From positions 129,814 to 193,813 of the forward strand of contig JAJECT010000019.1 of the NCBI GenBank assembly GCA_022821845.1: a stretch of 64,000 bases of DNA. The letters are read 5' to 3'. Below are positions 27,817 through 36,239 of this stretch, in pieces. The stretch is from Rhodothermales bacterium. Its GTDB lineage: Bacteria > Bacteroidota > Rhodothermia > Rhodothermales > VXPQ01. Every line of letters starts with the position of its first letter. Position 1 is the first letter of the stretch. Below the pieces are notes generated by a model. The model saw only the letters and a program-made list of their open reading frames with translations. It did not search any database and had not been told where the DNA came from. The position numbers were made by a program, and so were the translations under genes.

Positions 27817-30800
27817 TTAGTACTCCGATTGATTCTTTACGATTTCGAATATCCGCTCTACGAGGCCCTCGTTGCCGTTGAGCGCCGACCTGATGGCCCG
27901 GCGGATTTCTCGTTCCTTGTGCAAGTTTCCCCGCCAGTCGGCCTTTTTAGTGCTACGGATGGCGTTGTCCAGATCAAGCGCCAACCTCATCCTTGCAGAT
28001 GAATCGGGTTCGCGCACCGCCATTATCCCCGCCGCATTCGCGTGATCGTCAAGATTATCGTACAAGGCGCGCAAGGCAAGCGTATTGATTTGGGATGGGT
28101 ACGCAGCCCCGTCTCCGGCATTGCCAACCTTCGTGGCTATATCGACAATGCCTTCAAGATACTCCTTGTAGTCGAGCGCTTCCTGCTTGCGCTGCCGGAT
28201 CAGGTTATCCAGCAGTTTCGACATGTGTTCGTAGTACTTGGGGTTGACCGCCATTTCGTCGATGATCAGCCGGCGGACATTGTTCTCTATCGTCTCGGCA
28301 ATCGCTTCCCGGTTCGCCCGGATGCTTTCGGGCAACGCATCGACCGCTTCGTCTCCGCGCTCGACGATCAACTGAACGAGCGTCTTGTCGTCGAACGTTG
28401 AAAGCGTCTCGCTATCTTCCGCCCGGATGTAGCTGTCAAGCAGATGTCGCATGGCGGGCTCGTAGAGCTTCAGATCAATGTAGTCGCCACTCGCCAGCTT
28501 GACCTCTTTGCGAACCTTTTCGTAATGGCTTACCTCGGCCTTGATCTCTTGCGCTTCGGCCTCGGAATAATCGGCCTTTTGCATTTCGTTGGCCAGATTG
28601 GCGTAGGCCCGCAGATACGCCGCCGTCTGTTTGTAAAGGGACAACCGCTTTGGCTCGTTGCTTTTGAGTTGCGCGGCGTTGCCGCTGTCGCAAGCGCAAA
28701 AATAATGAAGGTACGCCGCGGTATCGTATGGCGGCGCAACCGGTTCGCAAAGCGCCTTGATCGCCTCGCGCTTCTCGTCCAACCGCCTTCGGCCTTGCTC
28801 CAAACGATCCTGCAAAAGGCCTTGTACGTCGTCGGGATCATAGCCGTCGAATGCCTCTCTGGTATAATCCTTGACGGACGCTTCCAATGAACGAAACAAG
28901 TCCTTGTAGTCGATAACGTATCCGTATTCCTTGTCCTCGCCGTCCAGGCGATTAACCCGGCAGATCGCCTGGAAAAGGCCATGGTCCCTCATCTGCTTGT
29001 CGATATACAGGTACGTAGCAGGCGGCGCGTCGAAACCCGTCAATAACTTGTCCACCACAACCAGCAGTTTCATTTGACCCGGTTCGTCAACGAAACGCTT
29101 TTTTACCTCCTTTTCAAACTTCCCGACCTTGTTCATCGCCTTGTCTTCCGGCTCGTTGAAATACGCAGCAAGCATCTTTCGGTAGATAGTGTACTGACGC
29201 AGTTTTTCGGTAAACCCCTCGCCGCTCTCCTCGCCCTTTATATCGGCGCGAGTCGGTTTGTAGGAAGTGACAATAGCGCACTTGCCCGCCAAATCGGTCT
29301 GCTGAAACATTTCGAAGAAGCGACAAGCAGAATAGATGCTACCGGAAACGAGCATCGCATTGCCGCGCCCGCTTTTCAGCCGGTCCTGCGTTGCCATATC
29401 GAGGAGAATATCCGAAACGATCTTCTCAAGGCGATCCTGAGAACTCAGCACATTCCGCATCGTGCCCCAGCGCTGCTTGAGTTGCGCTTTCGCCAAATCG
29501 GTCAATCCCTGCGTCTTGACTTCGAACCACTGGTCTATTCTTTCCTGCGACGTGATGTGCTGGTCAATATCGCGCGCTTCGTACCGCAGGTCCAGCACCA
29601 CGCCGTCACCAACCGCCTCATCATACTTGTACGTGTGGATATATGGCCCGAAGGTCTCAATGCTTCGACGCTTGTCGTTTTTGAGCAGCGGGGTGCCAGT
29701 AAAGCCGATCAGCATGGCGCCCGGAAGCAATTCTTTCATCGCATCGTGCAACTTGCCGGACTGGGTGCGGTGGCATTCGTCCACGAAAACGAAGATGTTT
29801 CCCTTCGGAGAGAAGCCCTTGGGCAATTTGCCCCGTATTTCTTTGATAAATGCATCTATGTCGCCTTCCTCCGATGCACCGAATTTGTGAATCAGCGACC
29901 CGATCAGCCATTTGTCATGGCGATCAAGTACATTTACCAGATCGGCGCCGCTTTCCGTACGGTGAATATTCTCACTGACGCCCTTGAATACCTTCTCTAT
30001 CTGCTCGTCGAGCTCCGTCCGATCAGTAATAAGCAATACGCGGGAATTACGGACTTTTTCGCGAATCCACTTGGCCAGCCAGACCATCGTCAGGCTCTTG
30101 CCGCTACCCTGGGTATGCCAGATAATGCCGCCCTCCCGGCGCTGCACGCGATCCTGCGCTGCCCGTACGCCGAAATACTGGTTATGGCGGCATATTTTCT
30201 TGACACCCGCATCAAAGACGATAAAATCATGCACAATTTGAAGGAATCGCGCCTTGTCGCAGAGTTGGCTCAATTCCCGAAGCAGCGGATTGTCTCCGGC
30301 ATCCGGGTGGGCATCGGCTTCTTTCCAGCGTAACCAGTATTTTTCGGGCGTTTCGATCACGCCGTAGCGCAGCCCTTCGGTTTCGTTGCCTGCCATCACG
30401 AGTTGCATGGCGGCGAAAAACGGCTGGATGAACTCCTTCTTCTGATTGTCCAGATTCTGGCGAATGCCCTCGGCAACCGACACGATCGAACGTTTCAATT
30501 CGAGTACGCCGAGGGCAATGCCATTGACATACAGCACAATATCCGGCCGCTTGTCGCCCCTGTGGGAAACGGTTACTTCCTCCGCAAGGGCGAAATCGTT
30601 GTTGGCGGGGTTATCCCAGTCAATGAGCCAGACCGTGACATTCTGTTTGCCCACGTCTGGCTGCACCTTGACGCCGTAACGAAGCAAACCGTAGACTTCG
30701 CGGTTCCCGTCGTAGAGCGTTTTGCTGCCGTCGATTTGCGCCGCACGGCTCAATTTGACCCGCGCCTTGTCCGCAATCTTGTCGCTGTAGCCTTGCTTTT

Positions 30801-30948
30801 CCAGCCAGGCAGAGAGCAACGCATCCTCAATGTTTCGGTTATGCTCGCGGTCCTTCCAATCACCAAGATAGCGATAGCCCAAGGCGTCCTGGAAGAACTC
30901 GACCACGCGCCACTGCGTACGGATTTCTCGTTCGCCAACCCTATTCAT
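27817..30948 (-). CDS. hsdR: Type I restriction enzyme, restriction/translocase subunit
   Basis: 1043 residues. The N-terminal nuclease shows PDIVLYVNGIALGVLELKRS with D136, E150 and K152 in the PD-(D/E)XK arrangement. The helicase part has HTQGSGKSLTM (Walker A, about 290), VFVDECHRTQ (motif II) and GFTGTPLL (motif III). The C-terminal helical domain binds the HsdM2S core. It cuts DNA at a distance from unmodified sites. It is the sixth gene in the minus-strand run from hsdM and is followed by a YgjP-like gene. Confidence 0.94.
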   Translation of the reverse strand: MNRVGEREIRTQWRVVEFFQDALGYRYLGDWKDREHNRNIEDALLSAWLEKQGYSDKIADKARVKLSRAAQIDGSKTLYDGNREVYGLLRYGVKVQPDVGKQNVTVWLIDWDNPANNDFALAEEVTVSHRGDKRPDIVLYVNGIALGVLELKRSIVSVAEGIRQNLDNQKKEFIQPFFAAMQLVMAGNETEGLRYGVIETPEKYWLRWKEADAHPDAGDNPLLRELSQLCDKARFLQIVHDFIVFDAGVKKICRHNQYFGVRAAQDRVQRREGGIIWHTQGSGKSLTMVWLAKWIREKVRNSRVLLITDRTELDEQIEKVFKGVSENIHRTESGADLVNVLDRHDKWLIGSLIHKFGASEEGDIDAFIKEIRGKLPKGFSPKGNIFVFVDECHRTQSGKLHDAMKELLPGAMLIGFTGTPLLKNDKRRSIETFGPYIHTYKYDEAVGDGVVLDLRYEARDIDQHITSQERIDQWFEVKTQGLTDLAKAQLKQRWGTMRNVLSSQDRLEKIVSDILLDMATQDRLKSGRGNAMLVSGSIYSACRFFEMFQQTDLAGKCAIVTSYKPTRADIKGEESGEGFTEKLRQYTIYRKMLAAYFNEPEDKAMNKVGKFEKEVKKRFVDEPGQMKLLVVVDKLLTGFDAPPATYLYIDKQMRDHGLFQAICRVNRLDGEDKEYGYVIDYKDLFRSLEASVKDYTREAFDGYDPDDVQGLLQDRLEQGRRRLDEKREAIKALCEPVAPPYDTAAYLHYFCACDSGNAAQLKSNEPKRLSLYKQTAAYLRAYANLANEMQKADYSEAEAQEIKAEVSHYEKVRKEVKLASGDYIDLKLYEPAMRHLLDSYIRAEDSETLSTFDDKTLVQLIVERGDEAVDALPESIRANREAIAETIENNVRRLIIDEMAVNPKYYEHMSKLLDNLIRQRKQEALDYKEYLEGIVDIATKVGNAGDGAAYPSQINTLALRALYDNLDDHANAAGIMAVREPDSSARMRLALDLDNAIRSTKKADWRGNLHKEREIRRAIRSALNGNEGLVERIFEIVKNQSEY

Positions 30949-31307
30949 TGTTCGTTCCCGTTACCTGCCAATAGCCGCCCTTGTCGGGAACGATGCCTGC
31001 AAACATGCCCATTCGTTTCATTGCGCGAATCTGCCACTCGACCCCTTTTGAGGTGATTTCGAGGCGGTTCGCGCATGATAATGGAGGGGTTGGACGCAAC
31101 CAAAGCCAAATTTTTCTCCCCAGTTTTCTCCCTAATTTTCTCTCCAGTTTTTCCTCTTTCTGGCTGTCCGTTCGCTTGGACCCTTGCTTGGACCCCTACT
31201 TGGACCCCCGCTTGGACCCCCGCCAAGCGCATTGCATATGCCTGCTGGCAAATCGTCGTTGCGAATTCCTTCTGTGCGCCGCTGGTCAAAACGCAAAGGG
31301 GGATCAT
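30941..31307 (-). pseudogene. Frameshifted winged-helix regulator fragment upstream of hsdR
   Basis: One frame, from 31307, carries GVQAGVQVGVQARVQ repeats, then GEKIREKTGEKNLALVASNP. After a frameshift near 31075 another frame continues as RLEITSKGVEWQIRAMKRMG and MFAGIVPDKGGYWQVTG and stops at 30941, inside the hsdR start. Joined, they read like the linker and C-terminal winged helix of AlbA_2/Fic-type regulators, which often have such VQ-rich repeats. The N-terminal domain is missing. Seen: two frames with complementary parts of one fold. Family: inferred. Confidence 0.5.
31175..31222 (-). repeat. Four tandem 12-bp repeats
   Basis: Four consecutive units of CTTGGACCC plus three variable bases on the plus strand (31175, 31187, 31199, 31211). 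On the minus strand they encode the GVQA-type repeat of the decayed regulator. Units of 12 keep the frame, so copy-number change would lengthen the linker without shifting it. Confidence 0.85.
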
Positions 31308-31516
31308 GATTCCGAGGATTTCGCATCCTGGTCGTGTCCGTTCGACATCTCGGGATCCGGAGGCTGCACTGGCGCGTCGGGACCCTCGAAAACCACGCGT
31401 CCATCGCGCCAGAACACGGCGTACTGGCCCAGTTTACGCTTGCGCTCCAAGGCCTCGGCTACTGCTTGCCGCAGGCACTCGAGCCCTTGTCTTGTATGCT
31501 CATCCAGTTCAGCCAT
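31304..31516 (-). CDS. Small partner protein of the zeta-like ATPase
   Basis: 70 residues; it overlaps the upstream zeta-like gene by 8 bases. The N-terminal half is a charged helix (ELDEHTRQGLECLRQAVAEA) followed by QYAVFWRDGRVVFEGP, a short beta unit. Tiny proteins of this pattern commonly follow COG4185-type P-loop genes and may be the antitoxin or a co-factor. No DNA-binding motif is visible. Confidence 0.6.
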   Translation of the reverse strand: MAELDEHTRQGLECLRQAVAEALERKRKLGQYAVFWRDGRVVFEGPDAPVQPPDPEMSNGHDQDAKSSES

Positions 31517-32099
31517 CGCGCCGTATTTGCTCCAGAATTTGCAGAATACCGGGTTCGGCTATGTCCCGGCGTGGTCCTTGCTGTGTGAATATGGGTAGCG
31601 GGTCTCTATCAACGTTGAGATAGCAAACCGCACGATCAACCAGAAACACATATTCGCCGAAAAAGTTGTCCAAACTGCGAAAATATCGCCGCTCGATATC
31701 CGCTTCGGGGATGTTGTGGCCGCCATGGCGTACGCGCTCGGCCACGCGAGACTTCGCCAATTCAACGCTTGGAAGCGCCAGATAGATCAGCTCGACCCGC
31801 CAGCCCTCCGATTGCAAGCGCTTGATCAAATTCCGGTACGCAAGGCCGGAGAGCGTCGTTTCGAAGCCGAAATCCTGCCTTGCCCGGATGTTCTTTTCAA
31901 TCTCATGCAAGAACATGCGACTGGCCGCAACGGCCCTGCCTTCCGGCGCCAGCGGCGCAAAACCCGCCGCGATAAGGTCGGCGTTCATGAATATCTCGCA
32001 ACCTGCTACGCGCGGCAAATACTGCAATGCAAAGGTGGTTTTGCCCGCCCCGTTCGGACCTGCAATAATCCAGCAAACCGGTTGATGTTTTCGAGTCAT
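31509..32099 (-). CDS. Zeta toxin/COG4185-like P-loop ATPase
   Basis: 196 residues. Walker A is GPNGAGKTTFALQYLP (about 14-29); NADLIAAGFAPLAPE and FGFETTLSG follow, as in zeta toxins and COG4185 kinases. Zeta toxins phosphorylate UDP-GlcNAc, but the substrate of this branch is not established. The gene overlaps the hsdS stop by 4 bases and the next small gene by 8, placing a toxin-antitoxin-like pair inside the type I RM operon. Confidence 0.75.
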   Translation of the reverse strand: MTRKHQPVCWIIAGPNGAGKTTFALQYLPRVAGCEIFMNADLIAAGFAPLAPEGRAVAASRMFLHEIEKNIRARQDFGFETTLSGLAYRNLIKRLQSEGWRVELIYLALPSVELAKSRVAERVRHGGHNIPEADIERRYFRSLDNFFGEYVFLVDRAVCYLNVDRDPLPIFTQQGPRRDIAEPGILQILEQIRRDG

Positions 32100-33328
32100 A
32101 TCAATCGCACCCTCCCGGTGAGAAGCTGCTGCATCATTCCCTGCTTGACAGCGCGAGCCTTGTCTCGGCGTTGTTCCAGCGCAGCGATCTCGGCGTCCAT
32201 GTCGGATACGACTGAAACAAGAACCCGTTGTTCATTAACATCGGGAACGAATAATTCAATATTTTGATATTCTGAAATATAGTACCTCTTATGATCACCC
32301 AAAGGGAAACAAATCAATCGAATACGTTCAAAAACATATCTGAGATCTGCTTGATCTTGACGGGCGCGAAGAATTTTGATTGCTGACGATTTTACTTTGA
32401 ATGAAAATGTTGCATATTTACAATCGGTCGTAAAATCATCAAAAATGATAACAGGAACATCAGTACAAATACCAAATTCTTCGTCAGTATAGCCTAACAA
32501 AAATGATTTATTTGCGGTCAATACTGGAATATTACCGTAATCGCTATACTCTGTGGACCGCACAATGTAATGATCCGGTCGTTCGTAATAAAGTAAGTCG
32601 CCAATCCGCTTCCTCTCCCATTCTCCACTAAACCCCGGCAAACGGGTCTTGCCAGTGAGGAGTTGCTGCATGGCGGCCTTCTTGATGGCCTGCTTTTTGG
32701 CGATCAGCGCCTCCAGCGCCGCAAGCAGCCCATCCACATCCGACAACGCCTCGGCGATGGCGCGTTGTTCGGTTCTTTTAGGGAGAGCAACAAAAATGGA
32801 TTTAATGTCATGTTTACCTATTTCTAGAAATGTTGAGCCAATTGCTCGTTCAATCATTTTTGATTTTAATATTAGCAGTGCATAATAAATAAATTCGTTA
32901 GAATTGTCGTGCTTGCATACAAGAGATTTAAATCCCTGATTAGTACAGACCTCGACCTGAGCGATCTTGACCTCACCAATGGTTGCACGACTACAAAGAA
33001 GCAGCGCCCCTACTGGAAGCAAGGATGCCGAACAACTGGCCAATCCTTTGGCAGTAATGTATCGCTCGGTCGTCGCCAGATATTTCCCTTTCGTGCCGGT
33101 GATATCAGTAGGAATACACCAAGGAAGTTGGCCACCCCAATATGTCGCAATTTGTGTACTTGGTGTCGCGCCATTGTACACATCTGTAATTTCTCCCAAC
33201 CGCCTCGCTTCCCAATCCTCCGGAATCACCCCCGCCTCCGTCTGCTTGTATCCCACGGGCACTGCTTCCGCTAACGCCCGGCGTCCATTTCCAACGGTGC
33301 GACCTATTGTCCCTTGCTCGCTATTCAT
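32096..33328 (-). CDS. hsdS: Type I RM specificity subunit
   Basis: 410 residues with the usual two-fold layout: target-recognition domain 1 (about 30-190), conserved helix around LSDVDGLLAALEALIAKKQA, target-recognition domain 2 (about 225-375) and a final conserved helix around SDMDAEIAALEQRRDKARAV. Both conserved helices end in the MQQLLTGKTRLP/MQQLLTGRVRLI motif. Each recognition domain binds one half of a bipartite site. Both recognition domains are visibly more AT-rich than the rest, as expected for exchanged modules. Confidence 0.92.
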   Translation of the reverse strand: MNSEQGTIGRTVGNGRRALAEAVPVGYKQTEAGVIPEDWEARRLGEITDVYNGATPSTQIATYWGGQLPWCIPTDITGTKGKYLATTERYITAKGLASCSASLLPVGALLLCSRATIGEVKIAQVEVCTNQGFKSLVCKHDNSNEFIYYALLILKSKMIERAIGSTFLEIGKHDIKSIFVALPKRTEQRAIAEALSDVDGLLAALEALIAKKQAIKKAAMQQLLTGKTRLPGFSGEWERKRIGDLLYYERPDHYIVRSTEYSDYGNIPVLTANKSFLLGYTDEEFGICTDVPVIIFDDFTTDCKYATFSFKVKSSAIKILRARQDQADLRYVFERIRLICFPLGDHKRYYISEYQNIELFVPDVNEQRVLVSVVSDMDAEIAALEQRRDKARAVKQGMMQQLLTGRVRLI

Positions 33329-33647
33329 CGTCTCCGCCTCCCCGGTAGCTCAACGCTTGCTGGATGTGCGCCATTTTAGATTTAACAGACAGCGTTGGTC
33401 GACTTCCCGGTATTTCCAAGCCTCTATTTGCGAATTCTGCAGACGGCGTCTGCAGAATCGCCAAGTTCGCCAAGACCGCACCAATCAGACTCGGCACAGC
33501 ACATTTCACGGATAGCGTCTGTGGAATCTGTGCGGTAAATAACCATCCGCTCAGCGGGGTGGCCAATTTCCGCGACACTGTCTCGGATTTTTCCCGGATA
33601 CCCCGAGACAAATCGACGAAATCCTCCAAATCGAATATTCGACTCAT
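33321..33647 (-). CDS. 108-aa ORF with QTxS repeats, between hsdM and hsdS
   Basis: The ATG overlaps the hsdM stop (ATGA) and the stop overlaps the hsdS start by 8 bases, so it is embedded in the operon. The sequence has four imperfect copies of an xTxS motif: SETVSRKL, PQTLSVKC, LQTPSAEF and RPTLSVKS, about 18-24 residues apart. Nothing else is recognisable. Coupling suggests it is translated; it could be a small regulator or a spacer ORF that couples hsdM to hsdS translation. Confidence 0.55.
   Translation of the reverse strand: MSRIFDLEDFVDLSRGIREKSETVSRKLATPLSGWLFTAQIPQTLSVKCAVPSLIGAVLANLAILQTPSAEFANRGLEIPGSRPTLSVKSKMAHIQQALSYRGGGDDE
33434..33458. repeat. Perfect inverted repeat inside the 108-aa ORF
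   Basis: ATTCTGCAGAC and GTCTGCAGAAT, 11-base arms with a 3-base centre. It could form an mRNA hairpin ahead of hsdS or be a protein-binding dyad. It may also be a by-product of the repeated QTxS codons. Confidence 0.8.
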
Positions 33648-36090
33648 AGCAAAACCCCCATCCGTTTCAGGTGCTCTTCAACCTTGGCGCTATACGCCTC
33701 GACATCCTGCTCCAGTTCCGGGAGCGGACGGGCATAGCGCTCTTCAAGTTCCTGTACGCGCCCGGCAAGCCGCTGGGTAAGCCGTTCCACCTCCCCCTCG
33801 ATAGCAGCCCGAATATCGGCGAACCATTTGTCCTCCACCACGACCGCCTTGATTTCGGCTTCGGCGAGTACGCCATAGCGGGCCAACGCCTGTTCATCCA
33901 AAACAGATTGGGCCGATTTGACCGATTTGGTCGCTTTCGCCTCAACCGCCATCAGATCCCGGCATCGCTGAAGAACAGTACGCTCCTCATCGCCTTCTGG
34001 TTCATAGCGGAGAGCCTTGAGCCTTGCTGCCACCGAAGTTTTAGTAATCTTGCCCTTGTCGTTGACCACATCCTCCAGCAAACCCTCCTCGCCGGTGTAT
34101 TCCTCGACAAATTCCTCCAGTTTGCGGGCGGCTGCCTCCTGTCTGGCCCGTAGCCCCTCTATCTCGGTCTGCTCACCGGCAAAATAACGCGCAACGATCA
34201 ATTCCGGGGGAATCAAGTCCATCTTGTATTTCGCGCCCTTGACCGTCAAATCCGGCGTTTCCTTGATTTTCTTTTTCTTTTCGTGGATAATCCCGCGCGG
34301 CCTGGCGGCGTCGGCCCAGCCCTCCGTTACGATAAGATACACATCGTCCTGCATTGCCTCGTCCCAGTAATTCATCAGCCGCTGGTAGACATTGTACCGA
34401 TCCAGTAGCGGCAAATCGGAAAACCGCGCCAGCAGGTCTTCCGACAGTTCATAGATGACGTCTCTGGGATTGTCTCCCGGCGCAAGCTCCTTCAGAAACG
34501 GTTCGTGCTTCTCGCGCCAATCGTCGAAAACAGCCGTAATCCTGCCCCTGTATTTCCTGAATTCCTCGTGGGCAAGAATCGTGTTTTTGATTTGTCCCGC
34601 CTCGATTCGCGCCTCGCTGTAGCCTGGACGACCGTTGCCCGTAAACAATGTCTGGCGCAACGAGGGGAAAACATGCCAGTACGCTTCCAGCGAATCAATG
34701 TCGCGGTCGGGAATGCCGCCGTACAGATGCCCGCTCAGGTCGTGCAAGTCTTCCGGCTCGCTGGAATCTATGTAGCGCGGGATGTTCAAATTGTAATCGT
34801 TGGCAGCATTGGCGATCTCCGATACCGGCACCATGCGGGAATAGCCGGGCAATTCAATCTGCTTGTTAAACACATCCACGATCTTGTGGATGTCCTGCGC
34901 GCGCAGGCGGTTCTTGGGCCCTTCCTTGAGAAAACCCTTGCTTGCATCCACCATAAAGATACCGGTGCGGGCACGGGCATATTCCTTGTCGATGATCAAA
35001 ATACAAGCGGGTATGCCCGTCCCGTAAAACAGGTTGGCGGGCAAACCGATGACCCCCTTGACGAAACCGCACCGGATCAGATTTTTGCGAATATCGGCCT
35101 CCTTGTTTCCGCGAAACAAAACGCCGTGGGGCAGAATGATCGCGCCCTTGCCGCTACTCTTGAGCGATGCAATGAGATGCAGCAGGAAAGCGTAGTCTCC
35201 GTTTTTCGGCGGGGGAACGCCGTACTCGAAACGCCCGAATTGGTCGTGGGCCGGATCAAGCCCGTTCGTCCAGGCCTTGTCGGAGAATGGCGGATTAGCA
35301 ACCGCAAAATCGAAGACCTTGACCCCCCCCCCCGGGTTGTAAAGTGTGGAGCAGCCAATGTATTACCATTCCTCAGTTCGGCGGTCGAATTACCCTGCAG
35401 AACCATGTTCATCTTCGCCAACGCCCAAGTGGCATTATCCTTCTCCTGACCGTAGATGGCAAGTTTCTGCGTGTCCGCTTCGTCATATGCCTTGATCAGG
35501 AGCGAGCCAGAGCCGCAAGTGGGATCGTAGACAGTGGGATCCGTCAGTTCGCAGGCGCGCTCAATATCAATGACCTTCGCCATAACCCGGGACACCTCGG
35601 CAGGCGTATAGAATTGCCCTTTGCTTTTGCCAGACTCGGTGGCGAAATGCTTCATCAGATACTCGTACGCATCGCCCAAAAGATCGTCGCCCCCGGCGCG
35701 GTTGGCGCGAAAATCCAGGCCTTCGAACAAAGCGACCAGTTTCGAGAGCCGGTCCTGCATTTCCTTGCCTTTGCCGAGTTTGGCTTCGTCGTTGAAATCG
35801 GCCTGGTCAATAACGCCCTTGAGTTCGTTGGCCTCGGCGAGCCTGGATATGATCTTGTTGATTTTGTCTCCGATCTCCTTGTCGCCCTTGAGTCTCGCCA
35901 TGTCGGTGAAACTGCCGCCGGGCGGCACCTCAATAGCCGCATCCGGGGTGCCATCGTGCTTGTCGGATACGTACTTCATGAACAGCAGCGTCAGGACATA
36001 ATCCTTGTACTGCGAAGCATCCATGCCGCCGCGCAATTCGTCGCAGCTTTGCCAAAGCGAGGAATAGAGTTGAGACTTCTTGAGGGCCAT
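33644..36090 (-). CDS. hsdM: Type I RM methyltransferase subunit, frame broken at a poly-G tract
   Basis: One gene in two frames. The first (36090 to a stop at 35077) starts MALKKSQLYSSLWQSCDELR and carries GQFYTPAEVSRVM and VYDPTCGSGSLLIKAY (SAM motif I). At 11 coding-strand G (35323-35333) the frame slips. The correct continuation, in the frame ending at 33644, reads VKVFDFAVANPPFSDKAW (motif IV, NPPF) and the C-terminal region. A tract of 12 or 9 G would give about 815 residues. In the present state the product lacks NPPF and cannot methylate. The C-terminus is a charged coiled coil. Confidence 0.88.
35323..35333 (-). repeat. 11-base homopolymer in hsdM, likely phase-variation switch
   Basis: Eleven C on the plus strand, eleven G on the coding strand, encoding TTRGGG. 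The frame is open with 9 or 12 G and broken with 11. It lies between SAM motif I and NPPF, so slippage separates the two halves of the active site. Confidence 0.8.
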
Positions 36091-36239
36091 TCGAGGCTAC
36101 TCAGGATTTTATTGGTGCATACCGGGTATGGAAAATAGCATATCCGCCGCTTCTTGTTCGGATGACACGGGCGAAAGCGCAGTATCGCCTAAAGTACAGA
36201 CAACGCCCGAAACCTTTGGACAAACTGCTGCGACACCCC

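Noticed and set aside
31175-31222. CRISPR-like tandem repeat
   Set aside because: Units are 12 bp with no spacers and sit inside a coding remnant, so this is a tandem repeat and not a CRISPR array.
33644-36090. hsdM as two independent genes
   Set aside because: The two frames hold complementary parts of one HsdM and meet at a homopolymer, so one interrupted gene is the better reading.
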